Below are positions 19,182 to 27,743 of a DNA stretch of 64,000 nt, piece after piece (the stretch's first letter is position 1; each line of letters opens with the position of its first letter). The notes below the pieces were generated by a model. That model was not told the origin of the DNA and ran no database searches. It worked only from the letters and a program-made list of their open reading frames with translations. Made by a program: the position numbers and the translations under genes. Source of the stretch: Candidatus Tokpelaia sp. JSC161 (lineage in GTDB: Bacteria > Pseudomonadota > Alphaproteobacteria > Rhizobiales > Rhizobiaceae); contig QEND01000001.1 in NCBI GenBank assembly GCA_003331105.1, forward strand, positions 124,001-188,000. Reading direction: 5' to 3'.

Positions 19182-20432
19182 TTATACTGTTTTTATGAGA
19201 ATATGCTTTTTCTTTCCTAAAGAAAGCTTTATAATCTTTGAATTAAGATTTTCATTTGTGAGCATTGTGGCTTCATTTTGAATGATTTTGTCATTGAGTT
19301 TGATAGCTCCACCTTGTACGTGGCGGCGTGCATCACTATTAGATTTAGCAAACCCTATTTGAACAAGAAAGCTGAGTAACCTCACTCCTTTTTCGAGCTG
19401 TAATCGATGAAGGATAAATGTTGGTAACTCAACTCCAAATTTTCCTTCTTCAAATGTTTGTCTAGCTGTTTTTTCAGCAGCCTCAGCCGCGGCAGAGCCG
19501 TGAAGCATGCTGGTAACTTCTTTAGCAAGGATTTTTTTTGCTTCATTCACTTCTACACCTTTTAATTTTCCTAAGTAGCTTATTTCATTCATTGGTAATG
19601 TTGTGTAGAGTTTAAGGAAGAGTATAATGTCTTGATCTTCGATGTTTCGCCAATATTGCCAAAAATCATAAGGCCTTAACATATTTGGATTGAGCCAAAC
19701 TGCATTGTCCAGCGATTTTCCCATTTTTTTTCCAGATGCGGTTTTTAGTAAAGGAGAAGTCATAGCATAAAGCTGTCCTGTTCCAGTCCGTCGGCCTAGT
19801 TCAATTCCATTAATCATATTGCCCCATTGGTCAGATCCACCCATTTGTAGACGTATGCCGTAACGTTTGTTCAGTTCAACAAAGTCATAAGCTTGTAGAA
19901 GCATGTAATTGAATTCGAGAAAAGAAAGTGAATGTTTGTTTTCAAGGCGTACTTTGACAGAATCAAAAGATAGCATGCGGTTAATAGAGAAGTATTTACC
20001 AAACTCACGTAGGAATTGTAGATAATTGAGGGAGCTGAGCCAATCGCTATTATTTACGATGAGAGCATCGCTTGTGTCTGTCCCGAACTGGAGATAACGC
20101 GAAAATACATTTTGAATTCCCTTAATATTTTCTGCAATGATTTCTTCTGTTAGTACTTTTCGTCTTGTCTTCTTAAATGAGGGATCGCCTATTTTGCCTG
20201 TAGCTCCTCCTAGAAGAATCATTGGTTTGTGGCCTGTTTTCTGCATCCAGTGTAGCATCATGAGTTGAAGGAGTCCTCCGATATGTAAGCTTTCTGCTGT
20301 TGGATCGAATCCGATATAGCCTCTGACCGTTTCTTTTATAAAAAGGTTATCTAATTCTTTTTCATTTGAAATTTGATGTATGAATCCACGCTCCTCCATA
20401 ATTTGAAGGAAATTGGATTTAAACCGAGCCAT
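19182..20432 (-). CDS. tyrS: Tyrosyl-tRNA synthetase
   Basis: Charges tRNA-Tyr. In 416 residues it shows the HIGH-like [20 protein letters not shown], the tyrosine pocket GGSDQWGN, the KMSKS-like [14 protein letters not shown], and a C-terminal S4 RNA-binding domain ([17 protein letters not shown]). A clear AAGGAG Shine-Dalgarno lies 6 bases before the ATG. It is divergent from mur, with a 119-base shared promoter region. Confidence 0.97.
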   Translation of the reverse strand: MARFKSNFLQIMEERGFIHQISNEKELDNLFIKETVRGYIGFDPTAESLHIGGLLQLMMLHWMQKTGHKPMILLGGATGKIGDPSFKKTRRKVLTEEIIAENIKGIQNVFSRYLQFGTDTSDALIVNNSDWLSSLNYLQFLREFGKYFSINRMLSFDSVKVRLENKHSLSFLEFNYMLLQAYDFVELNKRYGIRLQMGGSDQWGNMINGIELGRRTGTGQLYAMTSPLLKTASGKKMGKSLDNAVWLNPNMLRPYDFWQYWRNIEDQDIILFLKLYTTLPMNEISYLGKLKGVEVNEAKKILAKEVTSMLHGSAAAEAAEKTARQTFEEGKFGVELPTFILHRLQLEKGVRLLSFLVQIGFAKSNSDARRHVQGGAIKLNDKIIQNEATMLTNENLNSKIIKLSLGKKKHILIKTV

Positions 20433-20551
20433 TTTATCTCCTTGAGTTTTTCGTAAAGATTTTTTTCTTAAACTGTTTTCGGTATCTAATAAAGGTGTAT
20501 TAAGATATTTATATTTTTTTTCTATTTGAATTTTTGTTGAGCAAGTGAAAT

Positions 20552-20962
20552 ATGGATGTCATAGACTTTTGTAAAGATCATAATTTACGTATTACAAGAT
20601 CTAGGATAATGATCTTAAAGGTTCTTTCTGAATCATCAGATCATCCTGATGTTGCAGAGTTACATAGGCGTCTCATAAAAAGAGACCCGAGGATATCTCT
20701 TTCAACAGTTTATAGAACTCTTAGCTTATTAGAGAAGAAAGGTATTTTAAAAAAGCATAGTTTTTGTGATGGTCCTTCCCGGTTTGAGAAGAGCGGAGAG
20801 GAGCATGATCATTTAATTAATATAGAAACTGGAGATGTTATTGAGTTTCGTTCTGATGAAATTGAAAAACTTCAGGAGGATATTGCTTATAAGTTTGGTT
20901 TTTCTATTGTTTGGCGGAAGCTTGAGATTTATGTAAAACCGTTGAAGTTGAAGAGAAAGTAA
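20552..20962 (+). CDS. mur: Fur-family metalloregulator, Mur type (manganese-responsive)
   Basis: A 136-residue Fur-family repressor. The winged helix spans residues about 1-80 ([35 protein letters not shown]) and the metal/dimer domain has [19 protein letters not shown] followed by [15 protein letters not shown]. The CxxC zinc motif of classical Fur is missing (HLINIETG), as in the rhizobial Fur homologue Mur, which senses Mn(II) and represses sitABCD. It converges with the sit genes, its stop codon 4 bases from the sitD stop. The obvious target is the dyad upstream of sitA. Specificity for manganese rather than iron is inferred from family and neighbours. Confidence 0.86.
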   Translation: MDVIDFCKDHNLRITRSRIMILKVLSESSDHPDVAELHRRLIKRDPRISLSTVYRTLSLLEKKGILKKHSFCDGPSRFEKSGEEHDHLINIETGDVIEFRSDEIEKLQEDIAYKFGFSIVWRKLEIYVKPLKLKRK

Positions 20963-20972
20963 AATTTTACTT
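20957..20972. repeat. Perfect 16-bp palindrome spanning the mur and sitD stop codons
   Basis: AAGTAAAATTTTACTT is self-complementary and includes both the mur stop and the complement of the sitD stop. Only a few A-T pairs would form a stem, so it is a weak two-way terminator at best, though U-runs follow on both sides. Confidence 0.3.
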
Positions 20973-21791
20973 ACTTTTTATGTTGCGATAGAGAAATGCA
21001 GATAAGAAAAGGCTTGCAAAGCAAAGTACAATAGTTGGTGCTGAAGCACTATTTAGAAAGAAAGATAAATAGACACCGCTAAAAGAAGATAAAATACTAA
21101 TTCCTAATGCTAAGCAGAGCATTTCAGTAAATTTTTTAGTTAATAAAAGGGAAATGGCACCTGGTGCAATTAAAAGTGCAATTGAGAGGATAATGCCTAC
21201 AGCTTGTAGGGCAGAAATGATGGTTAATGAAATTAAGCTTAGAAAGCCGTAATGTAACCATTTAATAGATATTCCAAGAGCTTTAGCTTGTGCAGGATCG
21301 AAGGAATAGACTAAAAAATCTTTCCATTTGATAATAAAAATAGCGGTGATAAGTATGGCAAGTATGCTCGTGAATTGAATATCATTCAATGAGATACCAA
21401 GTACATCACCAAAAAGAATATCATCTAAATGAATATCAGGCCGAATATTAACGGAAAGAACAATTCCCAAAGCAAAAAGACTAGCAAAGAGGATTCCCAT
21501 AGCCGTATCTTGTTTGATACGGGTATTTTCTTTGAGAAGTCCAGTACCTATTGCACTGAACAATCCAGCAATGAAAGCCCCTAAACTATAGGGATAGCCT
21601 AGGATATAGGCGATGACTATACCAGGGAATGTCGCGTGAGAAATAGCATCTCCTATTAAAGACCAATCTTTTACTACAAGGAAACAGGATAAAAGTGCCA
21701 TTGGAATAGCTATCACAAGAGATATGATGAAAGCCTTGATCATGAAATCAAATTGGAATGGTGAAAGAAGGAGATTTACTAAGGAAGTCAT
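20967..21791 (-). CDS. sitD: Manganese/iron ABC transporter permease SitD
   Basis: One of two ABC-3 family permeases of a Sit-type Mn(II)/Fe(II) importer. It has 274 residues with about eight hydrophobic segments. The conserved stretch WSLIGDAISHATFPGIVIAY near residue 45 and ALLIAPGAISLLLTKKF near 210 are hallmarks of the ZnuB/SitC/SitD/MntB family. Last gene of the sit cluster, 11 bases after sitC, and clearly paralogous to it. Distinguishing it from ZnuB rests on there being two permeases and a SitA-type binding protein. Confidence 0.9.
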   Translation of the reverse strand: MTSLVNLLLSPFQFDFMIKAFIISLVIAIPMALLSCFLVVKDWSLIGDAISHATFPGIVIAYILGYPYSLGAFIAGLFSAIGTGLLKENTRIKQDTAMGILFASLFALGIVLSVNIRPDIHLDDILFGDVLGISLNDIQFTSILAILITAIFIIKWKDFLVYSFDPAQAKALGISIKWLHYGFLSLISLTIISALQAVGIILSIALLIAPGAISLLLTKKFTEMLCLALGISILSSFSGVYLSFFLNSASAPTIVLCFASLFLSAFLYRNIKSK

Positions 21792-21802
21792 TTTGTACCT
21801 TT

Positions 21803-22639
21803 TTATGATTTATGTCTCATGTGGAAGATTCCATGCTTTGGTGCGATAAGGAGGGTAATAAGAAAAACTGCTGTTTGTAAAAGGATGATGATTCCGCCGG
21901 TTGCTCCATCGAGAAAATAGCTAATATAAGTGCCGACAAAGCTTGTTGCGCTTCCGATACTAATAGCAATAAACAAGAGATTTGAAAATTTGTCTGTTAG
22001 TAAATAGCCTGTTGCACCTGGTGTGACTAGCATAGATATAACTAGAAAGCTCCCAACTGTTTGTAAAGCTGCTACGGTAGCTATAGATAATAATGTGAAA
22101 AAGATAATTTTCAGAAAAGTTGTATGAAGACCTATTGAAGAGGCATGACTTTCATCAAAAAAAATGACAAGAAAATCTTTCCATTTAATACTGAGGATGC
22201 TCAGCGAGATAACACTGATAACCAAGAGTTGTAAGCTATCATTAGGGGTTATCGCAAGAAGGTTCCCAAGTATGATAGTATGAATATTCACTGATGTAGG
22301 CGAAAGCGAAATAATAAAAAGTCCACATCCGAAAAAAAAAGAGAAGATGAGGCCGATAATAACGCTTTCTTTGAGAGTCGTGTATGTTTTGAAGAAAAGC
22401 ATTGCTATAGTAGCAAGACTTCCTGCAATAAAGGCACAGAGGGAAAAGGGTAAGCCAAGCATGTAGGCAATAGCAATCCCTGGTGTAATAGAATGTGAGA
22501 GTGCATCTCCAATGAGTGACCAGCCTCTAAAGATTAGATAGCAGGAAAGGAATCCACACAGACTCCCAACGAGAGCAGAAACCCACATAGCATTGACCAT
22601 ATAATGATATGAAAAAGGCTCTAAGATATTGTTAATCAT
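21803..22639 (-). CDS. sitC: Manganese/iron ABC transporter permease SitC
   Basis: Second ABC-3 permease of the Sit importer, 278 residues, about eight membrane spans. It carries GWSLIGDALSHSITPGIAIAY and VISMLVTPGATGYLLTDKF at the same positions as the matching motifs in sitD, so the pair arose by duplication and probably forms a heterodimer. It follows the ATPase gene by 26 bases. The C-terminus APKHGIF is typical of SitC. Confidence 0.9.
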   Translation of the reverse strand: MINNILEPFSYHYMVNAMWVSALVGSLCGFLSCYLIFRGWSLIGDALSHSITPGIAIAYMLGLPFSLCAFIAGSLATIAMLFFKTYTTLKESVIIGLIFSFFFGCGLFIISLSPTSVNIHTIILGNLLAITPNDSLQLLVISVISLSILSIKWKDFLVIFFDESHASSIGLHTTFLKIIFFTLLSIATVAALQTVGSFLVISMLVTPGATGYLLTDKFSNLLFIAISIGSATSFVGTYISYFLDGATGGIIILLQTAVFLITLLIAPKHGIFHMRHKS

Positions 22640-22665
22640 TATTTATCTTTTCTTAAAAGAACTAT

Positions 22666-23454
22666 TTAATGAGAGGAGACGATGTTTTGATTGTTTTGAG
22701 ATGTTCCAAAATAGGGAAGTGTTCCACCAAAAGTCTTTTCTAAATTTTCTTGTGTAAAAATTTTTTTTGTTGATCCGTAGGCTAATATTGTCTCTTTGAG
22801 CAGGATGCTTTGATCACAAAATGTTGGAATAGAAAAAAGATTATGGGTTGATACTATTATTATTTTTCCTTCATCACGCAATTCCCGAAGAAGTGATATA
22901 ATCTGATTTTCTGTTTTGAGATCAATTCCAGTAAAGGGTTCATCAAGTAAAATAATTGGACTATTCTGTACTAATGCTCTAGCAAGAAAAATGCGTTTTT
23001 TTTGTCCTCCAGAAAGTTCACCGATTTGACGTTTTCGCAAATGAGTCATATGAATGCGGGAAAGAGCTGCTTTGACTGCTTGATGATCTTGAAATCGTGG
23101 AATTCGCATGATGCCCATATGCCCATAACGTCCCATCATAATAAGGTCTTCGACAAGAAGAGGGAAACTCCAATCTACTTCTTCTGCTTGAGGGACGTAG
23201 GCAATGAGTTTTTTATGTAATGCTGTTTTAATTGATTTTCCAAGAATAGTAATTTTTCCTGTCTTGAGTGGGATAAATCCCATTATTACTTTGAATAAAG
23301 TTGATTTTCCGGAACCGTTAATCCCAATGAGAGCAGATATGGATTTTTGAGGTATTCGAAAAGTTACATTTTTAAGTGCAGTGTGACCATTGCGATATGT
23401 TACAGAAGCATTATTAACCAAAATACTGTTGTTTTCTTCAATATTAGCTTGCAT
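22666..23454 (-). CDS. sitB: Manganese/iron ABC transporter ATP-binding protein SitB
   Basis: Cytoplasmic ATPase powering the Sit importer. In 262 residues it has Walker A GINGSGKST, Q-loop AYVPQAEEVDWSFP (the DWSFP form is usual in SitB/ZnuC-like proteins), signature LSGGQKKRIFLARAL, Walker B ILLDEPFTGID and the switch His in VSTHN. It sits 2 bases after sitA. All motifs are intact. Confidence 0.93.
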   Translation of the reverse strand: MQANIEENNSILVNNASVTYRNGHTALKNVTFRIPQKSISALIGINGSGKSTLFKVIMGFIPLKTGKITILGKSIKTALHKKLIAYVPQAEEVDWSFPLLVEDLIMMGRYGHMGIMRIPRFQDHQAVKAALSRIHMTHLRKRQIGELSGGQKKRIFLARALVQNSPIILLDEPFTGIDLKTENQIISLLRELRDEGKIIIVSTHNLFSIPTFCDQSILLKETILAYGSTKKIFTQENLEKTFGGTLPYFGTSQNNQNIVSSH

Positions 23455-23456
23455 AT

Positions 23457-24365
23457 CTATTTATCCTTTTCTTGCATTAGTCCATCCGTGATAGTGTTTA
23501 ATGTCATTTTCAAAAGATCAAGATATGTTGGAACTGGACCAGTTTTTTCACTGAGTGAATCAACATATAAAATGTTGCCGTATTTAGCTCCAGTTTCACG
23601 GGCGACTTCTTCTGCAGGTTTAGGAGAAACTGTACTTTCTGAAAAGATAACAGGGATATTGTTTTTGCGTATTGTATCAATGACTTTTTTGACTTGTTGT
23701 GGAGTGCCTTGTTGATCGGAATTAATTGGCCATAGGTAAAGTTCTTTCAGATTAAAATCACGTGCAAGATAAGAGAAAGCCCCTTCACTTGATACGAGCC
23801 AACGTTTGTTTTCTGGTATAGAAGAAATTTTTTCTTTTATAGGAGAAACTATATTTTTTATTTTTAGTTTGTAGATTTCAGCGTTTTTTTGATAAATGAT
23901 TCTGTTTTCAGGATCATATTTTATAAAAGCATCACGTATATTATTAATATAAATTGTAGAAAGATTTGGGGACATCCATGCATGTGGATTAGGTTTTCCT
24001 TTATAAGGGCCTTCGATAATACTTATGGGTTGAATGCCTTTAGATATGATGACATTTGGCAGGTCTTTGAGATTCGTAAAAAACTTGTGAAACCAGATTT
24101 CAAGACCAAGTCCATTCCATAGAATAAGCTGTGCTTTTTCTAATTTTTGAATATCTCCTGGAGTGGCTTGGTAAGTATGAATATCTGCGCCAGGTTTTGT
24201 AATAGATTCTACAATAGCGGCTTCTCCGGCAATATTTTGTGCAATATCAGCAATGATTGTGAAGGTTGTGATGACTTTAAATTTTTCATGAGCGACAGAA
24301 GGTATTATTGGCAAACAAATGACGAATATGATTGTCAAAACTGATACGTTTTTTTTTATAAACAT
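23457..24365 (-). CDS. sitA: Manganese/iron ABC transporter substrate-binding protein SitA
   Basis: Periplasmic cluster A-I metal-binding protein that feeds the SitBCD membrane complex. From ATG 24365 it has 302 residues and starts with a signal peptide of about 25 residues ending PSVA. Metal ligands are visible in DIHTYQATPGD (His), PNPHAWMSP (His), WLVSSEGAFSYLARDF (Glu) and VDSLSEKTGP (Asp), the His-His-Glu-Asp set of Mn/Fe-type proteins. An upstream ATG at 24434 would put 23 uncharged-tail residues before the signal peptide and is unlikely. A CTGGAG Shine-Dalgarno lies inside a palindrome touching the start codon. Confidence 0.93.
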   Translation of the reverse strand: MFIKKNVSVLTIIFVICLPIIPSVAHEKFKVITTFTIIADIAQNIAGEAAIVESITKPGADIHTYQATPGDIQKLEKAQLILWNGLGLEIWFHKFFTNLKDLPNVIISKGIQPISIIEGPYKGKPNPHAWMSPNLSTIYINNIRDAFIKYDPENRIIYQKNAEIYKLKIKNIVSPIKEKISSIPENKRWLVSSEGAFSYLARDFNLKELYLWPINSDQQGTPQQVKKVIDTIRKNNIPVIFSESTVSPKPAEEVARETGAKYGNILYVDSLSEKTGPVPTYLDLLKMTLNTITDGLMQEKDK

Positions 24366-24385
24366 ATGAAACTCCAGAGTTTCAT
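24366..24385 (-). promoter_or_regulatory. Palindrome abutting the sitA start codon and enclosing its Shine-Dalgarno
   Basis: Perfect arms ATGAAACTC and GAGTTTCAT are separated by two bases and end directly before the sitA ATG. In mRNA it would form an 8-bp stem with a CUGG tetraloop that hides most of the CUGGAG ribosome site. It could be a translational switch or a second operator. Nothing in the sequence decides between these. Confidence 0.5.
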
Positions 24386-24391
24386 GTTTTT

Positions 24392-24420
24392 TTATTGCAA
24401 TTAAGAATGATTTGCAATAA
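24392..24420 (-). promoter_or_regulatory. Probable Mur operator upstream of sitA
   Basis: Perfect inverted repeat TTATTGCAA - 11 bases - TTGCAATAA in the 70 bases between the TPR gene and sitA. Inverted repeats containing TTGCAA/TGCAA half sites upstream of sit genes are known Mur sites in rhizobia. A mur gene lies beside this cluster, so manganese-dependent repression of sitABCD from here is the natural reading. Confidence 0.6.
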
Positions 24421-24436
24421 TGATTTTTAATCAATT

Positions 24437-25246
24437 TTATTTTTTTCCAGTACGGGTACGCTGCATGCCATCATAAGCTGCGTGGTCTTTTTGTTGATTA
24501 AGCGACCAAGCATTAAAATAAGCCTGATATGCTTTTTCTTTTTTACCTTGATGTTCAAATGCTAATGCTTGATTAAACCAGATTTCAGCGATATTGGGAT
24601 TTAAGGAAATTGCAATACTAAAATCATCTTCTGCATTTTCCCAAGATTTTAATGCAAGGTAAGAGAGTCCACGGCCGTTGTATAAAATAGGAATGCGAGA
24701 CTGTTTTGATATAGCCATTCCGAAATCAGAAATAGCTTGTGGATGTTGGTTTTGCAACTGTCTGATTAACGCGCGATTATACCAAGCGCGTGCGTCATTT
24801 GTCCCTAGTTCTATTGCTTGATTATAATCATGAAGGGCAAGATCAAATTGTCTTGTTTCACGATAAACATTTCCACGAGCGATATATCCATCTGCGTAAT
24901 TTGGATTAATTTCTAAAGCACGGTTGTAGTCAGCCAATGCAGCAATCGGATCATTTTGATAACGATCAATTAAGGCGCGGTTTGCATAGGCTGGATAAAA
25001 ATTGGGATTAATTTGAAGTGCTTGATTAAAATCTTGAAGTGCTTTGTTATAATATCCTGCCCGACCATATGCAGACCCCCGAACGTTATATCCAATAGGA
25101 TTATTAGGATCATTTTGGATAGCATGAGTGAGAGAATCAATATTTTCATATGAGAAATTTTCTAGGCTGTGCATAGACAAGTTTTCTTGACAACCAGTTA
25201 AGAAAAAACCTGTTCCTAGGATTATCAGAAAGATTCCTTGAATCAT
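24437..25246 (-). CDS. TPR-repeat lipoprotein (NlpI-like)
   Basis: A 269-residue protein with a lipoprotein signal peptide (lipobox LTGC, lipidated Cys near residue 19) followed by about six tetratricopeptide repeats. The repeats are recognisable by recurring A-x-x-D-F/Y-N-x-A-I/L-x-I/L-N-P-N units such as LQDFNQALQINPN and LADYNRALEINPN. TPR domains mediate protein contacts, and NlpI-like lipoproteins scaffold peptidoglycan enzymes and proteases such as CtpA-type proteases. That link is only inferred here. It lies upstream of sitA on the same strand, separated by the Mur-type dyad, so it need not be co-regulated. Confidence 0.85.
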   Translation of the reverse strand: MIQGIFLIILGTGFFLTGCQENLSMHSLENFSYENIDSLTHAIQNDPNNPIGYNVRGSAYGRAGYYNKALQDFNQALQINPNFYPAYANRALIDRYQNDPIAALADYNRALEINPNYADGYIARGNVYRETRQFDLALHDYNQAIELGTNDARAWYNRALIRQLQNQHPQAISDFGMAISKQSRIPILYNGRGLSYLALKSWENAEDDFSIAISLNPNIAEIWFNQALAFEHQGKKEKAYQAYFNAWSLNQQKDHAAYDGMQRTRTGKK

Positions 25247-25366
25247 GTTTGCTCTTCTTTCATAACAGAAGGGTGATAAAAATCAGCGATCGAGAATTAT
25301 GAAATAAAAGTGTTCTGGTTCTTAATTCGAATTTATGATAAAAATAATTCGCTCCTTTTTATGTTT

Positions 25367-25594
25367 TTAGCGGCGTGCTCGTGCAAGGGTTCCTAACCCT
25401 TCTCGCAAAGCGCGTTTACGTACGACCTTCCGAGCACGACGAATTCCTTCTTGCTTTTCACGGGCTCGTCTTTCAGATGGTTTTTCATAATAAAGTCCCA
25501 TCTTCATAGCACGAAAAAAACCATCGCGTTGCATCCTTTTTTTCAGGGCACGCAACGCTTGTTCAATATTATTATTGTGAACGACTATCAGCAC
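25367..25594 (-). CDS. rpsU: 30S ribosomal protein bS21
   Basis: A 75-residue basic protein of the small subunit, near the anti-Shine-Dalgarno end. [43 protein letters not shown] is contiguous family sequence and the Arg/Lys tail ([20 protein letters not shown]) is the alphaproteobacterial form. It lies before the TPR gene, as in several rhizobia. Confidence 0.96.
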   Translation of the reverse strand: MLIVVHNNNIEQALRALKKRMQRDGFFRAMKMGLYYEKPSERRAREKQEGIRRARKVVRKRALREGLGTLARARR

Positions 25595-25701
25595 TTCTGA
25601 ATTCTTGTCCTTTCATAAAATCGGCTTTTTTTTATTTTACAAAAAAAATTTTTTTTTGTCTATCTTTAAAAAAAAATGGCTTATTGCGATATTAAGATAC
25701 A

Positions 25702-25787
25702 TGGTGCGGACGGCGGGACTTGAACCCGCAAGGTTATTGACCGAAGCATTTTAAGTGCTTTGCGTATACCGATTTCGCCACGTCCGC
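25702..25787 (-). tRNA. tRNA-Leu (TAA)
   Basis: On the minus strand it begins GCGGACGTGGCGAAATCGG, has anticodon stem AAGCA/TGCTT with loop CTTAAAA (anticodon TAA), a long variable arm as expected for a class II tRNA, the T-arm GCGGGTTCAAGTCCCGC and a pairing CGTCCGC acceptor strand. CCA is encoded. Confidence 0.96.
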
Positions 25788-25889
25788 ATGAGAGAATCTC
25801 TTTACTATAAAAAGTGGAGATATGTGAAGCTTTAAGAAGGATAGATACAGTTTATTTTTCCTTTATTGATAATACGGCAAATTATATGC

Positions 25890-25966
25890 TGGTGACCTCG
25901 GCGTGAATTGAACACGCAACCTGCGGTTTAGAAGACCGCTGCTCTATCCAATTGAGCTACGAGGCC
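25890..25966 (-). tRNA. tRNA-Arg (TCT)
   Basis: Minus-strand cloverleaf starting GGCCTCGTAGCTCAATTGG. The anticodon arm is GCGGT-CTTCTAA-ACCGC (anticodon TCT), the T-arm CGTGTTCAATTCACG, and the 3' strand CGAGGTC pairs with the 5' end with one G-U. CCA is encoded. Confidence 0.96.
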
Positions 25967-25985
25967 ATTTATTGAACGAAGTAAA

Positions 25986-26267
25986 TTAGTGAGTCCAAGA
26001 TTCTGTTCTATTAGCACGAAAATTATCAGAATATGATATTTTTTTCCTTTCTGAGTTATGTTCTTTTTCAACATGGTATATGATATGATTTTTACAGGCG
26101 AAAGCGATAGCTTCTTCTTTTGTCTTGAAACGTACTGTCATGATCTTTTTTGAATTCGAATATTTTAAATATGGATTATATTCTAAAATCCAGAACTTAT
26201 GAGGATTAGCAGACTGCATAGCAGTTTTTGCAGGGGAATAGATACGTGCTATCATAATCATACTCAT
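25986..26267 (-). CDS. NADH:ubiquinone oxidoreductase NDUFS4-like accessory subunit (ETC complex I family)
   Basis: About 94 residues from ATG 26267 (MSMIMIARIYSPAKTAMQSA). Upstream codons in the same frame are tRNA-Pro sequence and cannot be coding. The motif ARIYSPAKTAMQS, then KFWILEYNP, VRFKTKEEAIAFACKN and the closing YSDNFRANRTESWTH are the signature of the alphaproteobacterial homologue of mitochondrial NDUFS4/AQDQ, an accessory subunit that stabilises the NADH module of complex I. Its position between tRNA genes is typical in rhizobia. The exact start among Met 26267, 26261 and 26255 is uncertain. Confidence 0.88.
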   Translation of the reverse strand: MSMIMIARIYSPAKTAMQSANPHKFWILEYNPYLKYSNSKKIMTVRFKTKEEAIAFACKNHIIYHVEKEHNSERKKISYSDNFRANRTESWTH

Positions 26268-26295
26268 CGAAAGAGCTAATTTATTTTGATAGAAA

Positions 26296-26372
26296 TGGTC
26301 GGAGCGATAGGATTTGAACCTACGACCTCCTGATCCCAAATCAGGTGCGCTACCAGGCTGCGCTACGCTCCG
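26296..26372 (-). tRNA. tRNA-Pro (TGG)
   Basis: Minus strand starts CGGAGCGTAGCGCAGCCTGG. Anticodon arm CCTGA-TTTGGGA-TCAGG gives anticodon TGG. The T-arm is GTAGGTTCAAATCCTAT and the acceptor strand CGCTCCG pairs fully, with encoded CCA. Confidence 0.97.
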
Positions 26373-26471
26373 GTATATAATGTATTACTAAAATTTTATA
26401 TCAGAAAGAGCAAGAGGAAAAGTTGTTTTTTATCAATATCTCGGCTCTGAGGTTATTCCAGCTATAGAGAT

Positions 26472-27620
26472 CTATTTGTATAATGAAGAAGAAAGATAAC
26501 TATGTAAAGCAAAGCGTACGAGCACTCCGATTGCAGCAGCGGAGGGAACAGCGATGAGCATACCAGTAAATCCAAACAAATAGCCGAAAGCAAAAAGAGA
26601 AAACATGAGCCAAACAGGATGTAGGCCAACGGAGGAACCAACTAGTTTTGGTTGCAACACATATCCTTCCAAGAATTGTCCAATGGAAAATATGCAGAGA
26701 ATCATCATAATTAAAGGCCATTGATTTGGCCAATATTGTAGCCATGAGAGAGTAAGAGCAAGACTGAACCCAATAGCAGAACCTATATAAGGAACAAAAG
26801 TAGCAAGACCGATAAAGATACCGATTAGGAGACCAAAATGAAGGCCATCAGCAGTCAGCATAATAGAATAATAGCTAGCAAGAATGAAACATACGGTACT
26901 TTGTCCACGAATAAATCGTGCAATAGTGCTGTTCATTTCTCGAAAAATTTCACGAATTGTTTTCAGATTCTTGCGTGGGATCCATGAATCAATACTGGAA
27001 ATCATTCTATCCCAATCAAGCAGTATGTAAAATGCCACAACAGGTGTAAGAATACATAGTGTGATGAGATTCATCAGCGCTTTTCCTGATTTCCAAAGTG
27101 AAGGTAATATTGATTGTATGATATTGATTCCCTGATTAATCACGGAATTGAGAGTACTCTGTAACGTTGATATATCAATTCCAGTATGTTCTTCTAACCA
27201 TTGTGCATTGTGCTTTGCAAATAATGAGTGGAGTGAACCTAAATAGCTTGGAACGTTATTTATAAAGCTGAAAAGTTGCTGATTTAAAATTGGAACAAGG
27301 ATAAAAAGTTCTAATATCAGGCTAATAATAGCAATAAGTAAAATCATTACTATTGCCAAAAGTCGAGAAAATCCGATTTTTTCAAGAAATTCTACTACAG
27401 GATTAAGAAAATAAGCGAGGACCAGTCCAGCTACAAAGGGAACCAAAATGTCACTGAATATAATTAAGAAAATGATTATAAAAAATAATAACCCTATCCA
27501 GAATAATGTTCTCAGTATGTTTTCTGATTGTAGAGATTCTGATATGGATTTTATGTCTTTTTTTGTTTTTATTTTTTTAGCGAAATACTGATCATAGCTT
27601 TTTATCATGTCGCCCTTCAA
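26472..27620 (-). CDS. AI-2E family transporter (PerM/YdiK type)
   Basis: A 382-residue inner-membrane protein of the AI-2E exporter/PerM family (Pfam AI-2E_transport). After a charged N-terminus it has paired spans (residues about 35-90), a large amphipathic segment at 110-180, and the conserved C-terminal cluster FLEGYVLQPKLVGSSVGLHPVWLMFSLF followed by GFTGMLIAVPSAAAIGVLVR. The family exports or exchanges varied solutes, some members acting as Na+(Li+)/H+ antiporters; the name from autoinducer-2 says little about the substrate. It is divergent from purM, next to it in many rhizobia. Confidence 0.88.
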   Translation of the reverse strand: MKGDMIKSYDQYFAKKIKTKKDIKSISESLQSENILRTLFWIGLLFFIIIFLIIFSDILVPFVAGLVLAYFLNPVVEFLEKIGFSRLLAIVMILLIAIISLILELFILVPILNQQLFSFINNVPSYLGSLHSLFAKHNAQWLEEHTGIDISTLQSTLNSVINQGINIIQSILPSLWKSGKALMNLITLCILTPVVAFYILLDWDRMISSIDSWIPRKNLKTIREIFREMNSTIARFIRGQSTVCFILASYYSIMLTADGLHFGLLIGIFIGLATFVPYIGSAIGFSLALTLSWLQYWPNQWPLIMMILCIFSIGQFLEGYVLQPKLVGSSVGLHPVWLMFSLFAFGYLFGFTGMLIAVPSAAAIGVLVRFALHSYLSSSLYK

Positions 27621-27743
27621 GTGCCTCGTGTTCTTTGTGAGTTGTTGAATTTTTATTTTCTAGCAGAAGATCACTCTTGTAGGGATATTTTATTATGTTA
27701 CATGATAGGATGATGTTTTGTATGACAACGGCGAGGATGTGTT

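Noticed and set aside
25639..25662. A-run/T-run palindrome upstream of rpsU as a regulatory element
   Set aside because: Homopolymer runs of this kind are expected in AT-rich intergenic DNA and form no stable stem.
26268..26339. N-terminal extension of the NDUFS4-like gene
   Set aside because: The extra codons are the tRNA-Pro gene read in frame.
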